Source: Nemophila menziesii (lineage: Eukaryota; Streptophyta; Magnoliopsida; Boraginales; Hydrophyllaceae). From it: a DNA stretch of 64,000 nt. The DNA is taken from the NCBI GenBank assembly GCA_029959085.1, contig JARWIR010000021.1:19555620-19619619 (forward strand), in the 5' to 3' direction. The notes under the pieces are model-generated. The model searched no databases and was not told the origin of the DNA. It worked only from the letters and a program-made list of their open reading frames with translations. The position numbers were made by a program, and so were the translations under genes. Positions 1 to 11,344 of this stretch are shown here, in pieces (the stretch's first letter is position 1; each line of letters begins with the position of its first letter).

Positions 1-410
1 AAATCATTGCGCTTTTAGATACAAAAGTAAAAGAAGCGTAGCGGAATGGCAGTTCACGCTGGACCAGTAGGTTTGCTGTTCGACCTGCGGCAGTTACTTA
101 ACATTAACGTCGATTTTTTTTTCTTTTTTTTTTCTTAAGCAGAATTCCAAAACGACGTCGTTCCGACCGTCTTCCCCACCAGTCCAGAAAAAACCGAAAA
201 TACACCATTAAAAACCTTTAAAAAATCATATCTTATTCATTTCAACTCCAAAATTAACGAAATTTTCACCATTGCGTTCCTAATTTCTTATAGAATCTGA
301 ATCTATACATTTTATTTGATATAAAAGACTTTCAAAAAAATATCCATATAATCAAAAAATCGTAAACAGATATATACTTCATAAAGAACATTTCAAATAC
401 GAGCAACCTT
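1..410 (-). other. Unassigned stretch, possible leader of a minus-strand LTR element
   Basis: No open frame or family motif is visible. Because a tRNA-iMet primer-binding site on the minus strand lies immediately to the right, this stretch would be the internal 5' leader of a retroelement running off the left edge. That is inference from position only. Confidence 0.25.
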
Positions 411-422
411 GCTCTGATACCA
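411..422 (-). other. tRNA-iMet primer-binding site
   Basis: Read on the minus strand the bases are TGGTATCAGAGC, the standard complement of the initiator-methionine tRNA 3' end used by Ty1/copia elements. It sits two bases inside a TG-starting LTR-like sequence, the normal spacing. No gag frame follows within the window, so the element is truncated by the window edge or lost. Confidence 0.6.
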
Positions 423-424
423 TT

Positions 425-721
425 TGTAAGAAATTAAAGGGTTCTAGACAAACCTTTTAGGCGGAATTAAGAATCGAAATGCTCCGGTATTGAATCCACT
501 TACATATCGAAGAAGATTGCTATTCCACAACCTAAATGCCGCTGAATCTTCTATTATATGTTAAAGAGATTTTTTGAGAGAATTTGTAACAGTTTTGTTT
601 CTCTCAAGCATAAGGCAGAGAGAAAGAAAAATCGTATATGAAAAATGTGTCTGATATATTCAAATAAAATAACTTCCATGAAGTTATTTATATACTAGTT
701 ATTAATGTAATAACTACCACA
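425..721 (-). repeat. LTR remnant next to an iMet primer site
   Basis: The stretch begins TGTAAGAAAT next to the primer site and ends ACCACA, so it has TG...CA ends as expected of an LTR. No partner LTR lies in the window and no target duplication could be checked. The right-hand boundary is a guess; an end nearer 911 is also possible. Confidence 0.4.
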
Positions 722-938
722 AGTCTTGGGCCGGGCTAACCCATCATGGGCACCACAATATGGGCCAGGCCCAAACCAATTTCTTTCATGGGTCTTATCC
801 ATCATCTTAGTATTGATGATGTATATCCTAATCACTTCAGTCTCTAGGATGAACAAGATTTCATCAACACATATAATAACAATCGGCTATTGTTCTTGGG
901 CATCCATTTCATGAGGCCTGACGTTTGTACAAAACACT

Positions 939-2231
939 ATTAAAATAATAGAATATCACAGTGTCAACATTGGAGCTCTTGTGGAAGTTGACTTCCCTAG
1001 TCCTTCATCTACTATTGAAGTTAAAAGTAAACACTTTAGGTATAATTATAAGGTTAATGGTCCCTTACCAAGTGGAAGTTTTTTGAACCAATCTAAAGGG
1101 GGAGAGTGTGTTGCGTTTAGATATAAAAAACTAGGATAGTTCGTGGTTTATCAGGATAATGCTTAATTGAGTATGCAACGTCATTTTCTCTCCTCATTGT
1201 TATGATGACCTCAAAAGGATGTGTAACTGGAAGAGCTTGATGTTCATGAATGGAAATATCCCTACTTAGTTATTCATTCATCAGATTGAGAGGATGAGTT
1301 TGAGTGATTTTGAGGAACTAGAAGAAGAGGCAATGCAGTCTCAAGCCAATGAATATAAAGTTAATCAATTTAACAACAACAATAACAATGAAGTGGTGAA
1401 TTCTAATGAAGGGGTCATGTTGACCAATTTTTTGAAGATGAACGAATGAATTTCTGAGAGGCACAAAGAAATATCCACAAAAACGAGGTTCACACTCATG
1501 GTAATCTGGTACTTGTTGAGATATCTAAAAAAATGGTGTTACTCTACTTTGTAAACATTTCCAGGAAGCCAACAAAATCATCCCTATTGAAGAAGCTGTA
1601 AATCTTGATTTTCTATAATACTTCAAGACCAAAGAAAATGAGTATACTAGCAGGGAGGTATATATTGATATGAACCTAGGAAATAGAGAAAACTTCAAGC
1701 TCAAAACTCACCATATATAGTTAACATATTACAGCAAGAAAGGGAGACTAAGTGTCAATTAACTTCAAAAATTTGCAGGATACAGTGTTGCACTTGCACC
1801 TAACACTGAACAAGGAACAAGTAGTGGAGGTACGAAGAGTTTTGTGGATGGTTTGTTGGGTAAACCTTATGAGAAGAGAGATAGGAAAGGCAAAGCAAAA
1901 CTTCTCAGCTCTAATAACAACCAATCTAGTTCAATAGACAAGTTCAACAGTTTAAATTAACCTAGTGAGATAACTAGAGAATCTCCAATGGAACTCAAAG
2001 AACACTCACATATGAATGCTTCAATTACTCCAAGGCATGATCCATTTCTTGGGTATTGGAAAAGAAAGAGTGTTGTTGGATGTGTCTCTTTACCATCTCC
2101 AAAAATAAGAGTCATTCTAGACAAATCGTGAAGTCTAGTAACTCAGGAAAGCTCATACTTAACTCCTGAAGAAGATGAGTTTTATGAACCCAGTGAGGAA
2201 ACTATTGAGTCTTAAAAGAGGTGTAAATCAT
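939..2231 (+). pseudogene. LINE 1 (L1-type), decayed ORF1 with DUF4283/zinc-knuckle region; left half of a split LINE
   Basis: Conceptual translation from about 939 to 1130 reads through a stretch ending in a basic 'FRYKKLG' block. It resembles the region before the CCHC_4 zinc knuckle in plant DUF4283/LINE ORF1 proteins: a VEVDFPSPSS block, then PLPSGSFL, then the FRYKKL block. Stops and shifts follow, and the knuckle itself is eroded. Downstream to 2231 the reading frames stay coding-like (for example a PEEDEFYEPSEE segment near 2168-2205) but carry many stops. The sequence stops at the copia insertion at 2232 and, after one copy of the duplication ATCAT, continues at 8229. An eroded host DUF4283 gene is the alternative, but the endonuclease and RT remnants downstream favour a LINE. 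Confidence 0.55.
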
Positions 2232-2327
2232 TGTTGGAATTATTAAATGAATGATTATTTAATTTATTAATTCTTTCATGTTCATGGGAGAAGTAGGAAA
2301 AACTATTTGTGTTCTAATAGTCTCACC

Positions 2328-3937
2328 AGCGGTTAGCAAGTTGATAGGAGGTATGGGTTTCAAAGATTTTAAGAAAATGAATACAACATTATTAGCAGGC
2401 ATGGAGAATTTTAAACAACCCAGACACATTAGCGGCCAGATTACTTAAAGGTATTTATTATCCTAAAGGTAACTTTCTCGATGTTAAATTAAGACAATCT
2501 CGAACTTGGTCATGGGCCAGCTTGATAGAGGGACGTGATTTGATAAAGAAATATGGTAGGTATCAAATAGGCAATGGAGAAAATGTTAATATTTGGACAG
2601 ATAACTGGCTAGATACAACATGGAAGTTAGAAAAACCGGCGCACTGCCAAATATACAGGGTGAAGGACCTTTTGAAACAAGATACAGCAGAATGGGATAT
2701 AGAGATGCTAGACGAGATATTTCCAGTACCGGTTATACCTATTATCTTAAGGGCAAAGGCTTGTGGCGGAGACGCTCAAGATAAATTGATATGGCCTTAT
2801 ACCTCAAGCGGAGAATATGCAACAAAGTCAGGCTATAAGGTGATTACTGTGGAAGGGATTAGAGAGACACCAGGACAATTTGATACATTTCAAATAGAGA
2901 GCAAGTTATGGACTATTGTTTGGCACTCAAACCTTCCAACAAAGATCAGAATTTTTACATGGAAGGCTTGTAATAATGCTATACCAACAGGTCGAAATTT
3001 GGTCAAGCGCCATTGTGAGGTGGAGGATGAGTGCCTTTGGTGTAAAGCGGAACAGGAAACGGTGGAACACTTATTACTCTCATGTAATATTGCAAAGCTT
3101 GTTTGGGCTGGATCGGCACTTCAAATTTGCATCGGACAAACGGTTGAGCATTTGGGAGAATGGGTACTAGCGGTTATAGATACTTATGCTAGTGGAGGAT
3201 GGAGACGGGAAGTGGTTATATCGTATGTGTTGTTGTTGATCTGGAACATATGGAAGTCAAAAATGAAGAATCGACATCAAAATTATGCAATACATACTGA
3301 TGACATCATTAGATCCGCTAACAAACATATGGATGAAAGGTTTGGTAGAGATTGGACGGCAAGTCAAGCACTACCAATTCATACAACGGAAACAGAAGAA
3401 AATATAGATATCGATCTAAGTTATGATACGCGGATAGCATATATGTGTGATACGTCATTTGAGGCACCACACTGTCCAACTGGAGTTGGAGTAGTGCAGA
3501 TAGTAAAGGAGACGGGTCACAGGAAAGATCACTCGGAAACGGCTATGTGTAATACGAGTTTAGAAGGGGAGGCTCAAGCAGTGATTGTCGCATTGAAAAG
3601 AGCAATTAGAGAAAGGAACGAGGGGATCATGATCTTCTCGGATAACCTCAATTTGGTTCGAGGTATTCAGCAGGCGTCGGCTGCTAATTGGAAGCTTCGA
3701 CCGTGGATTCGGCAGATCAACAGACTGGCATCAATGGTAGCCCCAGTCTTTGTCAAGCACATCCCAAGGAAATTCAACGGTCGTGCGGATAATTTAGCTA
3801 AACAAGCCAGGCACAGGGCGCAGCAGGAACGAGGAAACAATTTCGAGTTATTAACGTCTCGATTTTCTCGACTAGGAATCGGGTAATAGATATTAGAATG
3901 GTTAGGTCTTGAAATGTATTAAACGCCCAAAAAAAAA
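2328..3937 (+). mobile_element. LINE 2, 5'-truncated 3' end with short poly(A)
   Basis: The insert begins abruptly after the LTR bases CTCACC and ends with a 3' UTR typical of plant L1 elements (…GTATTAAACGCCC) and a run of A. It contains only the C-terminal part of ORF2. The uninterrupted 3' LTR shows a few bases (around TTAATTTT) at this site that are replaced in the interrupted copy, and I see no clear target duplication. This suggests a small target deletion on insertion. Confidence 0.85.
2347..3886 (+). pseudogene. LINE 2 ORF2 C-terminus: zf-RVT domain and RNase H (RVT_3)
   Basis: From 2402 the frame is open for 494 codons to the TAA at 3884-3886. The upstream piece 2347-2401 is in another frame, so a small deletion near 2400 breaks the reading. 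Domains in order are: a glycine-rich post-RT segment ('GGMGFKDF' near 2347, 'IWTDNWL' near 2593); the zinc-binding zf-RVT region with spaced Cys/His residues ('CLWCKAEQETVEHLLLSC', about 3031-3084); and a plant-type RNase H with the acidic residues in 'CDTSFE' (about 3446), 'LEGEAQA' (about 3562) and 'SDNLNL' (about 3637). There is no endonuclease and no RT catalytic YxDD region, so this is a truncated copy. The long open frame suggests it is much younger than LINE 1. Confidence 0.85.
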
Positions 3938-4851
3938 TTGTGGAAAAAAATGTTGTAATTACTAAAATTCAAGAGCTTTACTTTATTAATTCTTTATTTA
4001 TCTTGGAAGAAGTGGGAAAACTTTTTATGTGTTAAAAATCTCACCTAGAAAATGAAGAAGAAAATAAAAGCAAAAACCGACAAAAATTAATGGTAGCGGT
4101 TTCGGAAGTTACAAGACTTGGTGAAAGAAAACGATTAGCTTTAATGACCATTGAAGAGGCATTAAAGTGACGGTTTTTTGTCTTGCCACAAGACTTGGTG
4201 GAAAAAAAACGGCTCATTAATGAGCATTGAAGAGGCATTTATGTGACGGTTTTTCTTGTCTCATCATTTTCTCTATAAATAGTGACTTTGTCACTTGCAT
4301 TTTTTAGAGAAAAGAAAAATGTAATTCTAGAGAGAATAGAATAATAATTCTAGAGAGAATAGAAAAATAATTCTAGGGAGAAAGAATATTATTCTAGAGA
4401 GAAAAGAAATTATTCTAAAGAGAATAGAATATGATTTTAGAAATTCAGAAAATGGAACACTCCATTCTCAATGATTAGTCAAATCATTTTGACATAGAGA
4501 TAAGAGTAGAAGAGGGATACGATTGTTGGAGATACCGGTACTCCCGGAATATCTTTATCAACGCTGTACCATTTGTGTATTCGTATCTAGAATATTTTTT
4601 GAATATTTCCATGTAAGTTCTTTTCCCATTTCTTGTAGTAGTTGTTGTATTACAGTTTTTGGGATACCTTTATATTCCATTTTCCATTGTATTGTAATAG
4701 TTGTAGTATTACATTTTTTCTAAATGATTTTATATGAAAACAATTTTTACTTTATCGGTGATATTGTTAGTTTTTACCAACAATTTGAAAAAGATATTTT
4801 CAATATCACCGATTGTAAAATAGTTTTTCTATTTCGGCGGTTGCTTCATCC

Positions 4852-5166
4852 TTGAACGCAAAAGCCATTCCCGACGTGATTATGTTGGATCCTTTCAATG
4901 GTTCCAACTACGAACGTTGGGCACAAAAGCCACTGATATTCATTGAACCATATGAACTAGATCTTGTTGTTCTCGAGGTACTCCCTGCCATTGAGGGCAA
5001 TGTGGAAATTACCAAAGAACACTATGCTAGGATCCTAGCTCTTGAAGTTGGGTTCAAGAAAGATATTTCAGTGGTTAGGGAATGGATCTTGGATAATGTG
5101 ACGAACATCGCCTTTTATCTGTGTGTCTTTGAGAAGTCAATAAAGACTATCTGTGAAACAGTTTAA
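4852..5166 (+). pseudogene. copia-1 gag-like N-terminal fragment
   Basis: About 104 codons are open; the first ATG is near 4882. The block 'LDPFNGSNYERWAQK' is the kind of sequence found at the start of copia gag proteins (the DUF4219/UBN2 region with a conserved NY..W). The frame ends at a stop, and a coding-like tail (a DEKKYITWE segment) continues briefly beyond it. No zinc knuckle is visible. It lies about 70 bp after the 5' LTR, where gag is expected. Confidence 0.6.
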
Positions 5167-5419
5167 AAAAGGTACAAGGGTGATGATTCTGATGAGAAGA
5201 AATACATCACTTGGGAATGACCCAAAAAGATCCAATCGGTCCCATACGAGTCAGAAAAGTGAATCGGCTCAAGGATAAGTCCTTAATTTTCCATGTTTAT
5301 ATAAGTTTAAGGACTACTTTTCCCCTTTCTATTACAACTATTTAACTCTTGATGCACTAAATATCATTCATAGATTATATATCAATTGGATATTAAATCT
5401 ATGTGTGAATGAAAATCTA

Positions 5420-5600
5420 TATGAAGAGATCTATATGTTGCAACATGAAGGGTTGGTGGTTTTGGATTAAAGGGATAAAGTATGAAAACTTAGAACATCG
5501 TTTTGTGTTGTTAAGCAGGCACCTTGCTAATAGTACCTTAATAAAAGATAGATCAGGTTGTGTTACACTTTTTTCAATAGGTGTATGACATGATTGTCTT
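5420..5600 (+). pseudogene. copia-1 decayed reverse-transcriptase patch
   Basis: In one frame, with two stops, the translation has a block starting 'EEIYMLQHEG' and then 'VVKQAPC'. These match in order and spacing the conserved copia RT stretch of type EEIYMxQPxGF then LKQAPR. Nothing else of RT is readable. The distance from the gag-like frame is far too short to hold protease and integrase, so a large internal deletion has occurred. Confidence 0.6.
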
Positions 5601-6217
5601 TTGGTACTCCATTTCATGGGGCTTACTACTTACAATCTTCTTTTTATAAATAAAAGATGTGGGGGAAGCTGATCATAAGGATGAAATTCATTAGTCAATA
5701 ATGGAATTTACCTTAGTTAGTCTCATTTTTGGTGGAAATGTTTGACTCCCTTGATATAATGTATGGTAAAACTCCTTATAATACAAATATTCATGAATAA
5801 GAGAATTGTGGTGGTGTGTACCCCTTGAGGAATATGAAATAATTATAAGGACTATGATGTTATAAATGAACTATACTCAACTTGGTATTTTCCATATTGT
5901 AAAGAGACTCAAGTGTTGAACATTGGATTATTTTTTGTCATTTAATAAAGTACGAGAGAGTACTATTGATCTAATCTGCGTTTTAAAATAATTCATATAG
6001 TTCATGAAGGATTTTTTGCTACGCAAACTGGGTCTCATATAAATGATGAAATAAATGGTTGATTCTTTTACTAATAGACTTAATTGGGAGAATAATCCTA
6101 GAAATGTCGAGTGATAGGTTTAGAACCCATTAATGGGGAACCTATTACTAATGATTATATATGATGCACTAACTTCCTATCTATATAGTGTAAATTGTGC
6201 ATACATGAGAAAATTAA

Positions 6218-6950
6218 AACTTAATGAATTCATAGCCATGCGTGGTGGTCCTATTGAGACGGACTTGATGAATTCACCGTTGAGGTTGTTGTAGATTTCT
6301 CAAACTTAATGAATTCATAGCCATGCGTGGTGGTCCTATTGAGACGGACTTGATGAATTCACCGTTGAGGTTGTTGTAGATTTCTCAAACTTAATGAATT
6401 CATAGCCATGCGTGGTGGTCCTATTGAGACGGACTTGATGAATTCACCGTTGAGGTTGTTGTAGATTTCTCAAACTTAATGAATTCATAGCCATGCGTGG
6501 TGGTCCTATTGAGACGGACTTGATGAATTCACCGTTGAGGTTGTTGTATATTTCTCAAACTTAATGAATTCATAGCCATGCGTGGTGGTCCTATTGAGAT
6601 GGACTTGATGAATTCACCGTTGAGGTTGTTGTACATCTATCAAACTTATTCAATTCATAACCATGTGTGGTAGTCCTATCGAGACGGACTTGATGAATTC
6701 ACCGTTGAGGGTGTTTGTATATTGCTTAAACTTAATGAATGCATAGCCATGTGTGGCGGTCCTATTGAGATGAAATTTATGAATTTACCGTTGAGGTTGT
6801 TGTATATTGATCATAATATGATTTTAAGGAGACGTCCTTGATGTTCCCAAGGGATGAGTTTTTAAACTCACCACAAATTCATAGCCCATAAGGGTGGTCC
6901 TAAAGAGGAAGGACTCGATGAGTTCGCGAGACACATAATGAGGTTGGGCT
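6218..6950 (+). repeat. 85-bp tandem repeat array in copia-1
   Basis: A unit beginning TTAATGAATTCATAGCC recurs at 6221, 6306, 6391, 6476, 6561, 6646 and 6732, giving spacings of 85, 85, 85, 85, 85 and 86. The first five units are almost identical; the sixth and seventh are progressively diverged. A further degenerate unit (ATTCATAGCCCATAAGGGTGG…) follows near 6885-6945 after a short gap. The array lies between the decayed coding part and the polypurine tract, in the 3' internal non-coding region. Confidence 0.95.
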
Positions 6951-7259
6951 TTATTGCTCTTAATGATCTTTAAATCCGAGAGGGGTCGGCTAATGAGGCT
7001 AGACGCTCTTGGAGATCACCTATGTGTAAGAAAAAGGTGATGTTTGAGGAATTTCTAACTATCAGCGGGGTAGAGTATGTGCTGTGAGGGTCTCGATCGA
7101 AAACCGTCAAGTTCAAGAGTACGTTCACTTGACAGGAATTTGGTGGTTGCCTCACTTCACTACGTGTCAATTCAAATCGAAAGATATTTCCACTTAAGTA
7201 CAATTCACCCAAATGTTGGTATTTACGGAAACCTGTTCACCTTCTCTCCCAAAGAACCT

Positions 7260-7270
7260 GAGTGGGGGAT
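7260..7270 (+). other. Polypurine tract of copia-1
   Basis: GAGTGGGGGAT sits directly against the TGTTGG start of the 3' LTR, the position of a plus-strand primer tract. Confidence 0.7.
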
Positions 7271-8223
7271 TGTTGGAATTATTAAATGAATGATTATTTA
7301 ATTTATTAATTCTTTCATGTTCAAGGGAGAAGTGGGAAAAACTATTTGTGTTCTAATAGTCTCACCTTAATTTTTGTGGAAAAAAAATGTTGGAATTACT
7401 AAAATTCAAGAGTTTTACTTTATTAATTCTTTATTTATCTTGGAAGAAGTGAGAAAACTTTTTATGTGTTAAAAAGTCTCACCTAGAAAATGAAGAAGAA
7501 AATAAAAGCAAAAACCGACAAAAATTAATGGTAGCGGTTTCGGAAGTTACAAGACTTGGTGAAAGAAAACGGTTAGCTTTAATGACCATTGAAGAGGCAT
7601 TAAAGTGACGGTTTTTTGTCTTGCCACAAGACTTGGTGGAAAAAAAACGGCTAGCATTAATGAGCATTGAAGAGGCATTTATGTGACGGTTTTTCTTGTC
7701 TCATCATTTTCTCTATAAATAGTGACTTTGTCACTTGCATTTTTTAGAAAAAAAGAAAAATTTAATTCTAGAGTGAATGGAATAATAATTCTACAGAGAA
7801 TAGAAAAATAATTCTAGGGAGAAAGAATATTATTCTAGAGAGAAAGGAAATTATTCTAAAGAGAATAGAATATTATTTTAGAAATTCAGAAAATGGAACA
7901 CTCCATTCTCAATGATTAGTCAAATCATTTTGACATAGAGATAAGAGTAGAAGAGGGATACGATTGTTGGAGATACCGGTACTCCCGAAATATCTTTATC
8001 AACGCTGTACCATTTGTGTATTCGTATCTAGAATATTTTTTGAATATTTCCATGTAAGTTCTTTTCCCATTTCTTGTAATAGTTGTTGTATTACAGTTTT
8101 TGGGATACCTTTATATTCTATTTTCCATTGTATTGTAATAGTTGTAGTATTACATTTTTTCTAAATGTTTTTATATGAAAACAATTTTTACTTTATCGGT
8201 GATATTGTTAGTTTTTACCAACA
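7271..8223 (+). repeat. 3' LTR of copia-1 (953 bp)
   Basis: It runs from TGTTGGAATTATT to ACCAACA and is followed by the target duplication ATCAT. Its first ~95 bp are repeated imperfectly at 7388-7490 (TGTTGGAATTACT… to CTCACCTA), so the LTR begins with a tandem duplication of its own start. The same structure exists in the 5' LTR and so predates this insertion. A TATA-like box lies near 7711-7722. Confidence 0.9.
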
Positions 8224-8228
8224 ATCAT

Positions 8229-9990
8229 AACATTTGATAGTTTTGCTAGGAATGTTATTGAGAACAAGTTGCTTGTTGCTAAGGATGAGGTGGACAATGA
8301 TCAAGAGGATGATGATGACTATGATCTTGGTGGAAACTCCATCTTCTCTACCTATTATACTATGTCTACCACGGTTCCACGCCCTTCACGAGAGCTCTAC
8401 AGGAGCACGACAAACATATGGAGATTAAAGGGACAGTAGGTAGTATTTCAACTCTGAGGGGATATGTGCTGACTCTATTTCTGGCTGCCAAGAATTCATG
8501 AGTTACGCCACATGGAAATTTAGGGGTTAGTGCGCCGCTGACAAAACATAGTTTAGTTAATATTATCAAGTCTTTTTTCCCTTATGTTTTGTATTTTTTT
8601 TAGTCAAAATGAAGGATTTTTAGGGTGTATGCTTTTGTTAAGCTGTTAGGGTCTTCTAATTGTTGGGGTTCCGTTGCTCTTGTTGGTGTTAAGGGCTTGT
8701 CTAGGGATATTCTTCTTTGTGGAAGAACAGCGTTAGACTTTCAGTCGTCTTTTCTTTTAATTTATTTTGTCTATATAATTAGCCTATCTTCTAGTTTCTT
8801 TTGGCATTTGATTTTAGTACATGCATGCGCCCAACAAATTTGAAGAGCTCAAATCGCTTTAGAAAGAATTCTGTAAGTGAAACTATAACAATAGACATAT
8901 TCCTTGGATGATTGCGGGGATTTCAATGATATTATGATTTTGTTTGTAAAACAAGTTACTAGCCCCAAAAATGATTTAGCCATGGCTACCATTAAGGGAA
9001 CTCATCTTTAAGAGTTGTTTTGATTGACTTCCCCTGAAATGTTGCATCTTTAATTGAACCAACAATCGTGATATTGACCAACATATGAAAAGAGATTGTA
9101 CCAAGTTGTATAAATCAACCCTGGTTCAATATTACCCCAAATGCATGATTTATTGTTACTCTAGTATTTTTGTCTGCTCACCTCTGATTATCAATTGTAA
9201 GTCCTCATTTTCTCACCCTTTGGAATGTTTTAGAATGGAACATTTCTGGATAGATGACACGACGTGTGAATGGCGGGGTGTTATATCTTGAGGGATTTCG
9301 TGCGAAGTTTGGAAGGAAGGGTTCACCTTATGAAAAAAAAAACAAGACATTACAAATTCTTTTATGACATGGAGAAATAAAACTTTCAAGAAAAATTCTC
9401 CTCTCATTAAAGGTCTTCAAAATAGACTCAAATAGCTCCATAATAAAGAATGCATGAGTAAAAGTCTTGATGAAATGAAATATATCACTATCTCATTGGA
9501 TGCCATTTGGACATAGTAGGAATCGTATTGGAAATCTCGGCTAAAGAGAAATGGACGACTGAAGGGGATAGGAGCACAACTTATGACCATGCCTAGGTTG
9601 CTCAAACCATAAACTATAATAGAATCACAAGATTCTTGAATGACAAGGATATGTGGCAAGACGATTTTGGCAGAACTAAAGACTTTTTCATCGCATTTTA
9701 TAAAATTATTTATAATGGTAACCTTCGCTCAGGTGGACATGAGGCATCTGGTCACATCCCTTGTAAGTTTACTCACGAGATGAATTTGGAGCTCTTGAAA
9801 TTCCTGAACTTGGATGAAGTCAAAGGTGGTGTATTTCGCATGTGGGAAAGAAGTCTACATGTCTGAATATGATGTCTGGTGTTTCGTGATAGATTAACAG
9901 TATCACAAGATATCATTTTGGAGATTTATTGGGCTTATTTGACAGATAATTCCCTATTATTTGGCATACTAGCATTTCTTGTCTAGTTTC
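8229..9990 (+). pseudogene. LINE 1, decayed ORF2 (endonuclease and N-terminal RT); right half of the split LINE
   Basis: Scattered over all three frames are recognisable L1 ORF2 pieces in the right order. An 'LWKNSVRLSVVFSF' block (about 8715-8760) resembles the endonuclease 'GGLALLW' segment. The endonuclease core 'IPWMIAG(D)FNDI' (about 8900-8935) needs a one-base shift. A 'RMEHFWID' block follows near 9232-9255. An 'IPCKFTHEMNLELLKF' block (about 9756-9803) matches the segment before the RT 'KAPGPDG' motif. After about 9960 nothing more is readable. Polymerase core, RNase H and tail are missing. The split by copia-1 explains why ORF1 and ORF2 pieces lie 6 kb apart. Confidence 0.65.
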
Positions 9991-11114
9991 AGTTACTTGG
10001 TTACTTTCAGAGATTTTATGTGCTAATTGTGTGTTCAATGTGAAGATCTTAGGTGCATAGATGATACGAGATCCCGAGATGATGTGCGGAAGTCACAAAG
10101 TTAAGGCTAACCCTAAGTCACGGCGTGAAAGAATAGATAGTCACTTTTGAAGATCTAGTGTTTTTACTGGTGGAACTTTGAAGTCAACTTACGAGAGTCA
10201 CCACGCACATTTGGCTAGGATTTCGGGAAAACCCTTTAGGTTCAAAATAGTAACAGAAGGCAGGATCGTGTGAGAGGTGACGATTTGTAATTTGGAGTAA
10301 GATGATAAAGGTTTGATATTATTTCAACATTGGCTCGAACCAATACGGGTTCATTGAAAATATTTTTGGGTTGATTTTGGCCACTTAAAAGGGTCCCACA
10401 CTTCCAAAATTTGTTTTGGGACCTTAATATATCATATTTTTTGAATAGAAGAGGAGTTACACAATTTTGGGAGAGCTATACATGCCTGGAGTCAAGAACA
10501 AAAAAGGAGAAGTTAGGATTTCCATCATTCCACCAAATTTTTACCATTAATTTCATCAATTCTAGATGTAATTTTTTACTTTTTCAGATTCTAGTATTAA
10601 ATATAAATCTTTTAAGATTTTTATTTTCTTTATTTAGTATGAACTAATTTCCTATTAGTTTGACAAAGACAATTGGTATGAACCCTAGATATTGATGTTA
10701 ATGATATTTTCTATAATTTGAGATATTATTGTTTAAATAAGATTGATGTATTTTTGTCGAGTATGAACTTGTCTGATTTTTTTGTCGAGTTAGCATGACA
10801 ATGAGACCATCGTTAGATTGCACTAGCCAACAAAAAAGAAAAAGTTATATAAAAAGGAAAAAGAAAGAAATAATATAATTTTAATTAAATATCATAAAAT
10901 AAAAACAATCAATTACAACATAAACAAGAACTAAAAATATTATTTTGACAAAAAAGACATATTATCAAACAAAGTCATATCATATTATTTGAATTTGTTA
11001 AAACTTTCTCGAACATTATCTAATAATACTTAATATTTATATGAAACTACACTTTCCTACTTTTCATTTTTATTCCACCTTGTTCTGCGCCCCGTGATAA
11101 CTCTTATTATCTTC
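9991..11114. other. No recognisable gene
   Basis: AT-rich sequence with only short, stop-riddled frames. A phrase near 10,750-10,800 repeats 'TTTTTGTCGAGT' twice. I find no family motif. Confidence 0.5.
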
Positions 11115-11220
11115 TTACTTCTTACGGTCATCTACCACTGAGGAGATATCCAAATCTTGATATCTTTTCTTTGGAGAGGCTTCAGGATCTAGTGATTTTT
11201 GCTTGAGTAATCTGCTACAA
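11115..11220 (-). pseudogene. Candidate terminal exon of an unidentified host gene
   Basis: On the minus strand an acceptor-like AACAG (11,221-11,225) is followed by 34 open codons ending in TAA at 11,115-11,117. The peptide is charged and ends 'SSVVDDRKK'. A leucine/lysine-rich start and a basic 'SPKKRYQDLD' stretch give it the look of a real C-terminus. No upstream exon can be found because the CACTA element begins 125 bp away. I do not recognise the protein; chance is a real possibility. Confidence 0.25.
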
Positions 11221-11344
11221 CTGTTTATACAAATAAAGTTTGTTAATGTCTATGTATTTTAGGAATACAAATACTATCATACTTAATTTTAAGCTTATAA
11301 TTCTATGGATTAATTAAAACATTATACTTTATATACGTTACATG

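Larger units (their letters stand above)
2232..4782 (+). repeat. 5' LTR of copia-1, interrupted by LINE 2
   Basis: Two blocks, 2232-2327 and about 3938-4782, align in order with the continuous 3' LTR at 7271-8223; only the intervening LINE is extra. The LTR starts TGTTGGAATTATT and ends ACCAACA. A TATA-like box, CTCTATAAATAG, lies near 4270-4281. Just downstream are several short repeats of an ATTCTAGAGAGAATAGAA type, and upstream is a roughly 70-bp imperfect direct duplication (about 4110-4250) containing 'CATTGAAGAGGCATT' twice. Confidence 0.85.
2227..8228 (+). mobile_element. Copia-like LTR retrotransposon 'copia-1', defective, with target duplication ATCAT
   Basis: The element occupies 2232-8223 and is flanked by ATCAT at 2227-2231 and 8224-8228. 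The 5' LTR (2232-4782) is split by a LINE fragment; the 3' LTR is 7271-8223. A purine tract, GAGTGGGGGAT, precedes the 3' LTR. Between the LTRs are about 2.5 kb with one gag-like frame, a decayed reverse-transcriptase patch and an 85-bp tandem array. No canonical tRNA-iMet primer site follows the 5' LTR. Protease, integrase and most of RT are missing, so the element is non-functional. Assignment to Ty1/copia rests on the gag-like and RT-like patches. Confidence 0.85.

Noticed and set aside
4523..4723. 66-codon frame repeated at 7,964-8,164
   Set aside because: LTR sequence of copia-1; peptide is low-complexity and hydrophobic with no support as a gene.
6218..6820. 85-bp array as a CRISPR
   Set aside because: Units are contiguous without unique spacers, the genome is eukaryotic and the array is inside a retroelement.
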